From NCBI RefSeq assembly GCF_018709685.1, contig NZ_JABDHQ010000007.1, positions 62,001 to 126,000 of the forward strand: DNA of 64,000 bases. Direction: 5' to 3'. Of this stretch, positions 29,083-37,276 are shown one piece after another. Within the stretch, counting starts at the first letter, position 1. The number at the start of each line of letters is the position of its first letter. Below the pieces are notes generated by a model, which searched no databases, was not told the DNA's origin, and saw only the letters and a list, made by a program, of their open reading frames with translations. Source of the DNA: Akkermansia muciniphila (GTDB lineage Bacteria; Verrucomicrobiota; Verrucomicrobiia; Verrucomicrobiales; Akkermansiaceae). The translations under genes were made by a program, and so were the position numbers.

Positions 29083-30669
29083 TTAGGGGTTGAAACGTTT
29101 AATAGGGATAAGACGGCGTTCTCCAACATCAATGCCGTTTGTGTCAGCTGCTTCAAGTACCTGTTCCCAAGTTGCTCCACTATATTGTAAAATAGAAGAA
29201 ACTAAGGAAGCACAATTTGATCCATTTTCTGTACTTTCTGGATTTCGGTTAGTTGGTGGATTGGTTAGATATCGTTCCTGCTCATTATAACTTTGTGAAA
29301 AATGAAGAACTTTTTGAAATAGTTCCTTGTTCTGAATGGTTATGATATTTGTGAAATTTGTAAATTTTTTGTTATGCTGGTTTTTGAACCAGTTTTCAAC
29401 AGCCGCTATATCAGGATTGTCGTTTTTATGGTAAACCATGTTAGTTAAGCAATCAATATATTTGCTGGCTATACCTGCTTGAGCAAATGGGGGAGATAGG
29501 GATTCATAAATCCACTTATAATAAACGGTTCCGGCAGCTGGGATGATTTTGAGCTTTTTTTGGTATTTGATTTCCGCTCCTGCATCTCCTCCAATAGTGA
29601 TGATTTTCATTTTTGGGATGGCGTTGCAGTCGGCAAGTCCGGGGTTTGGGAGATTTAATTTTTCCGGGTCGTCAGGAACAAATAACAGAAAATGATGGTT
29701 TGCTATGGGCAGGCCTTGACAGGGGCGGATGGCCCAGTAAATTTCCCCCAGGCGATTGGGAATTCCTTCATAGTAAAAGATTTTGTCACCAATTGTCACA
29801 CGGATTAGTTCTACTTCTGTCGGAGTATAGGTGATGCACGGCCCTTTGCCGATGGGTTTCCAGGCGCCATTGTTGGGTTGGAACGTATGGTTGCGTGCCA
29901 GAATGACTCCATTAAATCGCTGAGGGCATTTGGAGTAAACTTGAGCTTCCCATTTGATGGGGACGCCTCCGGAATCTTCGGAAGGGCCATTCGCCAGGTA
30001 AGTTTTATTAATAGCAAGCCGGAGCTGGGTTTTTTTCTCTAAAAAGAGGTGGCTTTTGCGGGCGGGCACCGTTTTTTCCCCTATGCACACATCAACGACA
30101 ATGGGAGCAACTACAAGGCTGATGCCGTCCAGGTCACTTGTGCCCGGTTTGGGATTGTAATAGGTTTGCGAATATTTGATCTGGAATTGATAAGATCCCG
30201 CTTTCAGAACATGCGGACAGTCCCGGCGTCCTTTGGAAATGTCATGTCCTTGTCCATGTTCCTTCAGCCAGTCTGTTTTTTCACCTTGTTCCGTAGTATA
30301 TGTGATGTCGCAGCCGTCATCGGAAATCAGGGAAAGCCAGGCAACCGTGGTAGGTTGGGAAATACGTTCATCCTTAAAATCCTTGAGGGAGATTTTTCCG
30401 TTATATGGAATCGTGGAGGGTGATTTGGGGTCGGTTACTTCCGTCGTATTGGGAATTTTCAGTTCTCCGGCGCAGCATTGTTTCAATTTGTCTGCAAGCT
30501 GGGAAAGATTGGCTACCACTTCAACCGGAGATAGGGAAGCTTCCATTGTTGTCTTCCCTTCATAAACTTGTTGTCCTTTTGCGTGGAGGACAGAGAGTGC
30601 AGCAATGCCGGCAACTGCAAGCAAAACCGGCATTTGAAAAAAACATCGGGAGATTAATGCTTTGTCCAT
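29083..30669 (-). CDS. Exported protein with possible permuted papain-like C-terminal domain
   Basis: A 528-residue protein with an N-terminal hydrophobic signal-anchor or signal peptide (about 12-32). Residues 40-300 look beta-rich, with several Cys. The C-terminal part contains GEIYWAIRP...NHHFLLFVPDD (H325, H326) and, about 160 residues later, NGSNCASLVSSIL (C486). A His-first, Cys-later order with the Cys at the start of a helix is what circularly permuted NlpC/P60 (LRAT/YiiX-like) domains show, so a peptidase or acyltransferase fold is possible but unproven. It is second in the island operon, 26 bp after the 274-residue gene. Confidence 0.7.
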   Translation of the reverse strand: MDKALISRCFFQMPVLLAVAGIAALSVLHAKGQQVYEGKTTMEASLSPVEVVANLSQLADKLKQCCAGELKIPNTTEVTDPKSPSTIPYNGKISLKDFKDERISQPTTVAWLSLISDDGCDITYTTEQGEKTDWLKEHGQGHDISKGRRDCPHVLKAGSYQFQIKYSQTYYNPKPGTSDLDGISLVVAPIVVDVCIGEKTVPARKSHLFLEKKTQLRLAINKTYLANGPSEDSGGVPIKWEAQVYSKCPQRFNGVILARNHTFQPNNGAWKPIGKGPCITYTPTEVELIRVTIGDKIFYYEGIPNRLGEIYWAIRPCQGLPIANHHFLLFVPDDPEKLNLPNPGLADCNAIPKMKIITIGGDAGAEIKYQKKLKIIPAAGTVYYKWIYESLSPPFAQAGIASKYIDCLTNMVYHKNDNPDIAAVENWFKNQHNKKFTNFTNIITIQNKELFQKVLHFSQSYNEQERYLTNPPTNRNPESTENGSNCASLVSSILQYSGATWEQVLEAADTNGIDVGERRLIPIKRFNP

Positions 30670-30695
30670 ATGATGATCAGGCAGGTTGAATGAGG

Positions 30696-31520
30696 TTATT
30701 TTTTACGATTTTTTTTGTTGGAAGCGGGTGTTGTCCATTTCTGAATTAAGGCACGGGAGCCTTCCATGCCCCGGATAGGCGGAATAAAGGATGCCGCCCA
30801 CCGGGCTTTTTGCGGTTCTTTCATGCGTATATAAAGATTGGCTAACCGATATCCGCAACGGGCCATTAAATAAGGATCTTCTTTTCCGTACCGCAGTGTC
30901 CTTATAAATAAAAGAGCCGCCAGTTTTCTTTGCAGGCCGGTTCCTTTTTCCATGGATATTGCCGCGCTTTCCCAAATTTTTAAGATGCGGCTCCGGAGGC
31001 TTGGCGGACATCCTTCCTCCATTTCCAGTTCCATCAGGGCGCAAAGCGATAAAGCTTCCATATCCATGGGGGAGTACCGGGAAGAGTACGTCCGGAGAAA
31101 GGCGTTTTCCAAAAATCCCGTAAGACAGGAGCGGCGCTGCCTTGATTGCATATTCCTATGCCGCATCAGGGCGGTCAATTCATTGAGACGGGCGCAAACA
31201 TCACCGGGTGTTTGTCCCATGGCAGTCCGCTGAACAAAAAGAGATACGCCTTCGTCAAAGGCCAATGCCGGATATTCCCGTACAAATTGATGGATTCTCG
31301 GGTTCTTTTCAGCAAAAGGAAAGGCGGATAGGGATTTCCGGAAGACCTGCCTTTTTTCAGAAAGAGGCGCGGATTTCAGGTAAAGGGGCAGGATGAAGGT
31401 TTGGGGTTCCTGGGCTGATGCCGGAGGCTTGCTTCCCCATGCGTGGTTAAAGGGGGCCTGCAACAGGAAGACAAGTCCTGCCAGAAAAGAAACAGAGTAA
31501 ATGTTGAACAGCGGATGCAT
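30696..31520 (-). CDS. Exported helical protein of unknown function
   Basis: A 274-residue protein with a signal peptide (SVSFLAGLVFLLQAPFNHAWG). The remainder is helical, with a C-terminal TPR-like stretch (YLMARCGYRLANLYIRMKEP) and a very basic end (NKKNRKK). No family is recognised. It is the first gene of the four-gene operon in the AT-rich block, and its GC content is closer to the chromosome average than that of its downstream neighbours. A candidate promoter lies about 25-55 bp upstream. Confidence 0.65.
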   Translation of the reverse strand: MHPLFNIYSVSFLAGLVFLLQAPFNHAWGSKPPASAQEPQTFILPLYLKSAPLSEKRQVFRKSLSAFPFAEKNPRIHQFVREYPALAFDEGVSLFVQRTAMGQTPGDVCARLNELTALMRHRNMQSRQRRSCLTGFLENAFLRTYSSRYSPMDMEALSLCALMELEMEEGCPPSLRSRILKIWESAAISMEKGTGLQRKLAALLFIRTLRYGKEDPYLMARCGYRLANLYIRMKEPQKARWAASFIPPIRGMEGSRALIQKWTTPASNKKNRKK

Positions 31521-31544
31521 GGAACATATCTGTCTATTTATGGC

Positions 31545-31575
31545 ATAATAGGAGATAAAAAATGAAAAATGTCAA
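31545..31575 (-). promoter_or_regulatory. Candidate promoter of the island operon
   Basis: On the minus strand a consensus TTGACA is followed after 19 nt by TATTAT, in an AT-rich spacer. The spacing is longer than ideal. Transcription would start near 31538, just upstream of the first island gene. Confidence 0.45.
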
Positions 31576-31605
31576 GAAATTAATTTCAAACATTTTTTTA
31601 ATTTA

Positions 31606-31634
31606 TTTCCAACTTATTGATATTAAGTTGGAAA
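31606..31634. repeat. Perfect 11-bp inverted repeat at the hemW/island junction
   Basis: TTTCCAACTTA and TAAGTTGGAAA with a 7-nt loop, ending 12 bp from the hemW stop codon. No T-tract follows on either strand, so it is not a standard terminator. It could be an integration-related or regulatory site. Confidence 0.6.
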
Positions 31635-31645
31635 AATAATGCCAA

Positions 31646-32755
31646 TCAACACAGTTCCGCGGCAATGGCGTCCACCAGCAGGCGGCCGCGGCCTTTCAGG
31701 ATGAGCCGTTGTTCCGGGGAAATATCCGCCAAACCCAGCTCCCTGTATTGTTCCAGCAGGGGAAGGGATTCCGGAAGGATGTATTTCAGAGGAAGCCCTT
31801 CATCCGTCCGGAGCATCAGGGCGATGCGTTCCAGGCGGTAGTCTTCCGCGGTGACGGGCTCCTGGTCGGAGAGGGGCAGTCCGGTCTCCAGCGTGCTGCG
31901 CATGTAGGCGTCCGTATCCCGCGTGTTGGAGTACCGCACGCCGTTGATGGTGCTGACCGCGCCGGGGCCTATGCCCACGTAGTCCTCTCCTTTCCAGTAA
32001 GCCATGTTGTGGGGGGAGCGGCAGCCCTCCCGGGCGTAGTTGGAGGTTTCATAATGGCGCATGCCCGCCGCTTCCAGCATGGTTTCCGCCAGTTCAAAGT
32101 AGGCCGCGTCTTCGTCCGGATCCTGCCGTTTTTCTCCGCGGAGCAGGCTCCGGAAGAATTCCGTGTCTTCCTCATAGGTGAGGTTGTAAGCGGAGACGTG
32201 GTCCGTTCCGGCGCGGACGGCTTCCCGCAGGGTGGCCTCCCAGGTGGAGAGCGTCTGCCCCGGAATGGCGAACATGAGGTCCATGTTGACCTGGGGCATG
32301 CCTGCGTTTTTCAGCATTTCCACGGAATGGAGGGCCTGTTCCGGCGTGTGCTCCCGCCCCAACAGGTGCAGGATGCGGGCGTCCAGGGATTGAACGCCCA
32401 GGGAGACCCGGTTCATGCCCAGGCTGCGCCAGAAGCGCACCTTCTTTTCCGTAAAAGTGGCGGGGTTGGCCTCAAAGGAGAATTCGTCCAGCCTGTCCAC
32501 GGGAATCAGGCGGTTCAGGGTTTCCATGAGGCGCCCCAGATGGGTATCCGAGAGCATGGAGGGCGTTCCGCCGCCAAAGTAGAGCGTGGCCGTTTCCCCC
32601 CCGCGGTCCATGGACAGGGCCGCGGCGCGGGATTCCGCCTCCCGCGCCAGCGCACGGATGAAGAGTTTCATGTCCGTGGAGGCCGGCGTGTGCTTGAAGA
32701 AGGCGCAGTACGGGCAGATGCGGTGGCAGAAGGGGATGTGAACGTAAAGATGCAC
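31646..32755 (-). CDS. hemW: HemW-like radical SAM protein (coproporphyrinogen oxidase-like)
   Basis: A 369-residue member of the HemN/HemW family. The radical-SAM cluster motif CxxxCxxC is at C10, C14 and C17 (FCHRICPYCAFF). GGGTPSML, the EANP block and the C-terminal HemN-type domain follow. The extra Cys after the cluster found in true HemN is Ala-Phe here, and the short N-terminus also favours HemW, a haem chaperone-type protein, over the oxidase. The start gives the usual MHLYVHIPFC. The 3' end is partly duplicated 4 kb away at 27372. The gene follows the 975-residue gene by 14 bp. Confidence 0.9.
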   Translation of the reverse strand: MHLYVHIPFCHRICPYCAFFKHTPASTDMKLFIRALAREAESRAAALSMDRGGETATLYFGGGTPSMLSDTHLGRLMETLNRLIPVDRLDEFSFEANPATFTEKKVRFWRSLGMNRVSLGVQSLDARILHLLGREHTPEQALHSVEMLKNAGMPQVNMDLMFAIPGQTLSTWEATLREAVRAGTDHVSAYNLTYEEDTEFFRSLLRGEKRQDPDEDAAYFELAETMLEAAGMRHYETSNYAREGCRSPHNMAYWKGEDYVGIGPGAVSTINGVRYSNTRDTDAYMRSTLETGLPLSDQEPVTAEDYRLERIALMLRTDEGLPLKYILPESLPLLEQYRELGLADISPEQRLILKGRGRLLVDAIAAELC

Positions 32756-32769
32756 GGGGGCGGAGGGGA

Positions 32770-35697
32770 TCAGTGTCTCCGGCGGCGTCCGGAGTTTTCT
32801 TCCCCCTCTCCCTTCTTTTTCTGGGAGAGTTCCAGAATCCTGTCGGAAGAGTCTTTCATCTCCTTCTTGACGCGGGATTTTTCCGTGCCGTCAGCCAGGG
32901 ACATGTAGTTCTTCGTCAGGGCGCTGTAGAAGGGGTGGATCTTCGTTTCCTTCTTGTTCTTGGGCTTGTACCTGAAACCGTCCGGGCAGGTGTCCACCAT
33001 GTTTTTCATCCAGGGCAGCAGTTCGTCCTTGGGCAGGGCCAGGCACAGGGCGTCCAGGGAGAAGGACATTTCCTCCTGGTCCACGTCCTTGGGCGCGTTC
33101 AGGGCGTTGTTTTCATCCCGGTAGAAGTTGACGGCTTTCTTGAACCCCCTGTCCACGGTCCTCTTGAGCCTGTCCGTGCCCTGGGCCTTGGCATAGGCTA
33201 TCTGGTAGGCGGCCTGCGGCTCCGGGTAGGAGTTGCGCTTGGACTCGGACTTGAGCCAGGACATGAGGTCCGCCCACTGGAAGGTCTTGTAGTCATGTTC
33301 CTGCTTCAGGGCGTTTTCCAGAATCACGGAGCAAAGCACGTTGACGTATTCCTTGGCGTGGTTGGCCAGCATTTCCTTGCCGTTCTTGTCCCCGCGGCCT
33401 ACGGAGGAAACGTATTTGCGCGTTTTCCAGAGTTTTCTGATGCCCATGCCGTCCGGGAGGGCTTCCCGTACTTCATCCACCATCTTGGTGGCCCCCATGA
33501 GGTCTTGGGGTGACTGCTTGAAGAGGGTGTACCAGGCTTCCGTATAGAACGGGTTGGCCTTGAGAACGGTTCTCATGGCGGTCTGGGTGAATTCCCCGGG
33601 GAGGGCGGCGGAAGCGTCTTCCGCTTCTTCCGTGGAGGAGCCCGCGCCCGCCAGCTTGTAGATGTTCATGGCAAAGCGGCTGTCGATGAATTTCTCGTAG
33701 TCGATGTTCATGGACAGGGCCAGTCCGGACTGGTATTCCGCGTTGCCGGTGCGCGGCGCCTTGGAGTCCCGGAAGTACCAGAATCCCGTGGTGGCTTTCA
33801 GCGTGTCCACGCTCTGGCCTACGCTCAGCCAGCAGCCGTTGCCGTTGAAGTTGGTGGTCATCAGGTTGCCGTGGCCGGGCTGCCCGGCCGGAGCGGCGGG
33901 AATGCCGCGGGCAATCTGGGAGTTGCGGGAGATGAGGGACATGGTGCCGCATACGCCGCCTTCATGGAGCTTGCGTTCATTAGACTCGCGGGACCATTCC
34001 GGGTCCGGGTCAAAGCTGAAGAGGATGGGCGGCTCCTTGTCGTCATCCATGCGGTAGGGGCCGTACAGCCACAGGCGCGTAGGGCCGCGCTGGCCCATGT
34101 AGCGTTCCCATACGCTGTCGCATTCCCGCAGGGGGCGCGTTTCGGAAAGGGCCATCATGGCCGGCCAGGGCGTCCCTTCCAGGGAGACGCCGGTCCATTC
34201 CACGCGCTTGTGGTCCACGTCCCGCAGCTTGCTGCAGTTTTCATATTTGTCCACCAGGTAGGTGAAGAATTCCACCGGGGTGGGGAACGGGTCCCTCTTG
34301 CGTCTCAGCTGGCCGTGGCGGTACAGGTATTCATGCAGGAAGCCGGCCAGGTTGCCTTCCGTGATGGCGGTGTCCCCGATTTCCGAGACGGTGGGGTATT
34401 TGTTGATCCAGGCCTGTTTGGGCGTGATTTTCTTGCGGTCCAGGTAGGCTTCCACCTTCTTGTAGCATTCTTCATCCACCGTGCGCGGAGCATTCCCGTA
34501 CCAGTTCACGGGAGGCTTTCCGGCGCAGTACAGGTCCGCAGGCGGAGGCATGGCGCCGGAGGACCTCAGGCCGTTCAGTTTGCCCAGGGCGTCAATGTAG
34601 CGGCCCTGCTGGGTAAGGTCAAACGCGCCCATGCCGAATTCACGGCGCCCCACCGCAAAGGCCAGCACGAGCTGGTTGTATTTTTCCGTTGTTTCCAGGC
34701 CCAGTTCGTCAATCATGAAGGCCACGTTGGTGGCGACGCTGGGGTCCGGCGGGAAGAACATGGCGAAGACTTCACGGTTGTTTTTCGTGTTTTTCAGCCA
34801 TTTTTCAAAGTCCGGGGAGAAGGTGCCGCCGCGCTTTTTCACGTAGTCGCGCACGTAGGCTTCCGCATAAAGGGGATATTTAGCCAGAAGCTTTTCAGAG
34901 AATTTGCCCTTGGAGGCCATGGCTTCCTCCCGCAGCGCCTTTTCCATGGCGATGACTTGCGGGGAGGGGGAAAGATCGGGGGCGACCGGTTCCGGCTCAG
35001 GCTCAGGTTCCGGCTCAGGCGCCACGACGATGGGTTCCGGTTCCGGGGCAACCACCACGGGTTCCGGCTTGGGCGCAACGGGCTTGGGTTTGGGCTTGGG
35101 AGGAGCCACTACCGGAGGAGCGACGGTTTTGGCGACGGGTTCCTTTTTGTCCTTGAGTATCTGGTAGCCCAGGAAGCCGAAGAGGGCGAGCATTCCCGTG
35201 ACGATGACCGTGATGACGGGGAAGCCGCCGGAACGTTTTACCTTGGGCAGCGGCGCGCCGGGTGCGATCGGGCCGGCCACGGGCTTCCGGAGCTGGGGCT
35301 GCTGCGGCTTTTTGGCCGGGCGCAGGGCCTGGGCGTGCGCTACGGCCGGTTGGGGCTGTGCCGCAGACTGAACCTGCGGCTGTGCCAGCGGGTAAAGGAA
35401 AAGTACGGTGCCGAAGCCCCTCATCTTGCCTTCCGCATTGACGGAGTACTGGGCTTCAAAGGCTTCCTGCGCCTGGGAGAATTGAGCTTCATTTCCCGGA
35501 ATGGGGGAAAGTTCCCCGCTGGCCAAGTCACGGGTGACGAGGCCCTGGGGGCAGAATTCACGCACCAGCACGGCCTGGCCTTCCGGGGAAAGGGCCTGGT
35601 ACAGGTTGTATTCCGGACCGCTTTCCAGAAGCGCCGTGATTCTATAGCCGCCTATGTTGAAGTGGGGCGGGAGGGCTGGGGTTTGAGGGACTGTCAT
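32770..35697 (-). CDS. Large membrane-anchored protein with kinase N-lobe-like head
   Basis: A 975-residue protein. Residues about 11-105 resemble the N-lobe of bacterial serine/threonine kinases: FNIGGYRI, then an NLYQA strand, then VLVREFCPQGLVTRD where kinases have VAIKEYLPxxLAxRD. The lysine is replaced (Arg) and no catalytic or activation loop follows. Next come a Pro/Gln linker, a transmembrane helix (about 158-181), a Pro-Glu/Pro-Val repeat (about 190-250) and a 700-residue extracytoplasmic domain I cannot assign. A paralogous head occurs in the gene at 38461. A strong promoter lies just upstream, and hemW follows by 14 bp. Function unknown. Confidence 0.8.
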   Translation of the reverse strand: MTVPQTPALPPHFNIGGYRITALLESGPEYNLYQALSPEGQAVLVREFCPQGLVTRDLASGELSPIPGNEAQFSQAQEAFEAQYSVNAEGKMRGFGTVLFLYPLAQPQVQSAAQPQPAVAHAQALRPAKKPQQPQLRKPVAGPIAPGAPLPKVKRSGGFPVITVIVTGMLALFGFLGYQILKDKKEPVAKTVAPPVVAPPKPKPKPVAPKPEPVVVAPEPEPIVVAPEPEPEPEPEPVAPDLSPSPQVIAMEKALREEAMASKGKFSEKLLAKYPLYAEAYVRDYVKKRGGTFSPDFEKWLKNTKNNREVFAMFFPPDPSVATNVAFMIDELGLETTEKYNQLVLAFAVGRREFGMGAFDLTQQGRYIDALGKLNGLRSSGAMPPPADLYCAGKPPVNWYGNAPRTVDEECYKKVEAYLDRKKITPKQAWINKYPTVSEIGDTAITEGNLAGFLHEYLYRHGQLRRKRDPFPTPVEFFTYLVDKYENCSKLRDVDHKRVEWTGVSLEGTPWPAMMALSETRPLRECDSVWERYMGQRGPTRLWLYGPYRMDDDKEPPILFSFDPDPEWSRESNERKLHEGGVCGTMSLISRNSQIARGIPAAPAGQPGHGNLMTTNFNGNGCWLSVGQSVDTLKATTGFWYFRDSKAPRTGNAEYQSGLALSMNIDYEKFIDSRFAMNIYKLAGAGSSTEEAEDASAALPGEFTQTAMRTVLKANPFYTEAWYTLFKQSPQDLMGATKMVDEVREALPDGMGIRKLWKTRKYVSSVGRGDKNGKEMLANHAKEYVNVLCSVILENALKQEHDYKTFQWADLMSWLKSESKRNSYPEPQAAYQIAYAKAQGTDRLKRTVDRGFKKAVNFYRDENNALNAPKDVDQEEMSFSLDALCLALPKDELLPWMKNMVDTCPDGFRYKPKNKKETKIHPFYSALTKNYMSLADGTEKSRVKKEMKDSSDRILELSQKKKGEGEENSGRRRRH

Positions 35698-35725
35698 GAC
35701 GAATCAAAAGATCAAAGACTCATGC

Positions 35726-35754
35726 ATTTAAAAAGTTCCGGAACCGATTGTCAA
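35726..35754 (-). promoter_or_regulatory. Strong sigma-70-type promoter of the 975-residue gene
   Basis: On the minus strand a consensus TTGACA, a 17-nt spacer and TTAAAT. Transcription would begin near 35719, about 22 nt before the ATG. The spacer contains TTCCGGA 5 nt after the -35. Confidence 0.65.
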
Positions 35755-35802
35755 TTCCGGAGCGCGGAAGCTGTGCCATAAACCGGAGGGATGAAACAGA
35801 AT

Positions 35803-35832
35803 GCCCCCGGTGCGGCACGGCGCACCGGGGGC
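35803..35832 (-). terminator. Hairpin terminator after the L,D-transpeptidase gene
   Basis: A perfect 12-bp GC-rich stem (35803-35814 with 35821-35832) with a 6-nt loop. On the minus strand it is followed by ATTCTGTTT, a weak T-tract. Confidence 0.65.
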
Positions 35833-35912
35833 AGGAAAGGGGAACGCTCCGTGTTGCAGAAGCAGGCAGGGGCCTTTTTCACCCTTGCGGCGGAAGGAGC
35901 CGCAGGAAGGGA

Positions 35913-36560
35913 CTACCGGATGGTGACCTTGGTGCCCAGGGGGGTGTGTTCAAAGAATGTCTTGGCCATGTCCGCCGGCAGGCGCACGCAGCCGTGGCTG
36001 ACCGGGTACCCGGTGACGAAGCCCACGTGCATGCCGTAGCCGCCCGTAATCCGCATCCAGTAGGGCATGGGGGCGGGGTCAAAGTACGTTCCCGCGGGCG
36101 CGCCGCTGGACCGGGCGTTATAGTCCCCGTTCACCACGGCTCCGGTGGCCCGGCTGCGCAGGACGCCGTAAGTGCCGGATTTGTAGTTGGCGTCCTTCTG
36201 GATGATCTTGTAGGTGCCCATGGGGGTACCGTAGCCTTCCTTGCCGGAGGACATGGGGGATACGCCCACCAGCGTGGCGCCTACGTAGTAGAAGACTTTC
36301 TGCTGCTTGAGGTCAATGATGATATGCTTTTCCCCCTGGGTGCCCGCCGGCAGGTCCCAGTATCCCTGGCCCAGGCGGGCTTCCGGCGGAAGCTCCGTGT
36401 TGACCCCGGAGGTGGTTCCCACGCCGGACAGGTAGCTGTCCTGTCCGGACGCGCCCTGGATTTTCCCGGCTATTTTATCAAAGAGCGGGGGTCGTCCGTA
36501 CGGATTGCAGGAAACGAGAATGGAACTGATAGAAGCTAATGCCAGTATGCCGGATTTCAT
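35913..36560 (-). CDS. L,D-transpeptidase (YkuD) lipoprotein
   Basis: A 215-residue predicted lipoprotein. The signal peptide ends in the lipobox LVSC (C18). The YkuD catalytic core is at the C-terminus: YGMHVGFVTGYPVSHGCVRLP, with nucleophile C191 and the upstream His. Such enzymes form 3-3 peptidoglycan cross-links or attach lipoproteins to the wall. It is transcribed alone, divergently from pyrE, with a good promoter and its own hairpin. Its presence is of interest beside the PBP homologue at 16171, whose transpeptidase site looks inactive. Confidence 0.92.
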   Translation of the reverse strand: MKSGILALASISSILVSCNPYGRPPLFDKIAGKIQGASGQDSYLSGVGTTSGVNTELPPEARLGQGYWDLPAGTQGEKHIIIDLKQQKVFYYVGATLVGVSPMSSGKEGYGTPMGTYKIIQKDANYKSGTYGVLRSRATGAVVNGDYNARSSGAPAGTYFDPAPMPYWMRITGGYGMHVGFVTGYPVSHGCVRLPADMAKTFFEHTPLGTKVTIR

Positions 36561-36583
36561 GGGAACGGGGGAATGACAGGCAG

Positions 36584-36612
36584 GTTATGGAGCCTCTCCG
36601 CCTTTTTGTCAA
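36584..36612 (-). promoter_or_regulatory. Promoter of the L,D-transpeptidase gene
   Basis: On the minus strand a consensus TTGACA, a 17-nt spacer and CATAAC. The predicted start site is about 17 nt upstream of the ATG. Confidence 0.6.
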
Positions 36613-36632
36613 GATTTGCATGCTGTTATCCG

Positions 36633-36661
36633 TTGCTTATTCCGGGGGCATCTGTTATACA
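36633..36661 (+). promoter_or_regulatory. Candidate pyrE promoter
   Basis: TTGCTT, a 17-nt spacer and TATACA, ending about 32 nt before the pyrE ATG at 36693. Confidence 0.45.
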
Positions 36662-36692
36662 CGGCGGAGCCATTTCATCCATCCCTATCTTC

Positions 36693-37262
36693 ATGAGCGA
36701 ACAATACGATCTTCTGAAAAGCATTCTTCTGGAAAAATCCGTGCGCACGGGAACTTTCACGCTGGCTTCCGGCAAGGTTTCCGACCTGTATGTGGACTGC
36801 CGCATGACCGCCCTGGACCCCGTGGGGGCCACGCTGGTGGGCGCGCTGGGGTGGAAGCTGGTTCAGGAGGAGATTCTTCCCCGTTTTCCGGAGGTCGCGG
36901 CCATCGGCGGCATGACCATGGGGGCCGACCCCATCTCCCTGGCCGTCGGCATGACGAGCGCCCTGGAGGGGGCTGGAAAGAAGCTCCAGGTGTTCACCGT
37001 GCGCAAGGAGCCGAAGGACCATGGCCGCGGCCGGCGCATTGAGGGCAATTTCCAGGCGGGGGATACCGTCATCGTCGTGGACGACGTTATTACCACGGGC
37101 GGTTCCACCCTGAAGGCGATTGACGCCATTGAGGCGGAAGGGGGCACGGTTGCCGCCGCCCTGGTGCTGCTGGACCGTGAGGAAGGCGGCCGCCAGGCGA
37201 TTGAGGAACGCGGCATTCCCGTGCATACCCTGTATACCCGGACATCCCTTCTGGGCAAGTAA
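36693..37262 (+). CDS. pyrE: Orotate phosphoribosyltransferase
   Basis: A 189-residue enzyme that joins orotate to PRPP to give OMP in pyrimidine synthesis. The start at 36693 gives a normal family N-terminus (MSEQYDLLKSILLEKSVRTG). Conserved blocks include FTLASGKVSDLYVDCR, GGMTMGADPI and the PRPP-binding loop VIVVDDVITTGGST near 127-140. The length is typical. It is followed after 14 bp by the GH3 gene, so the two are probably co-transcribed. Confidence 0.96.
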   Translation: MSEQYDLLKSILLEKSVRTGTFTLASGKVSDLYVDCRMTALDPVGATLVGALGWKLVQEEILPRFPEVAAIGGMTMGADPISLAVGMTSALEGAGKKLQVFTVRKEPKDHGRGRRIEGNFQAGDTVIVVDDVITTGGSTLKAIDAIEAEGGTVAAALVLLDREEGGRQAIEERGIPVHTLYTRTSLLGK

Positions 37263-37276
37263 TCTTTTTTCCGTTC

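Noticed and set aside
27372-31645. Intact mobile element in the AT-rich block
   Set aside because: No integrase, transposase, terminal inverted repeats of an insertion sequence or tRNA target was seen; only a remnant can be argued.
33871-35781. Open frame of 636 codons on the plus strand
   Set aside because: It is opposite the 975-residue gene; its Gly/Phe/Arg-rich repeat is the reverse of the Pro-Glu codons, and the minus strand has domains, a promoter and a paralogue.
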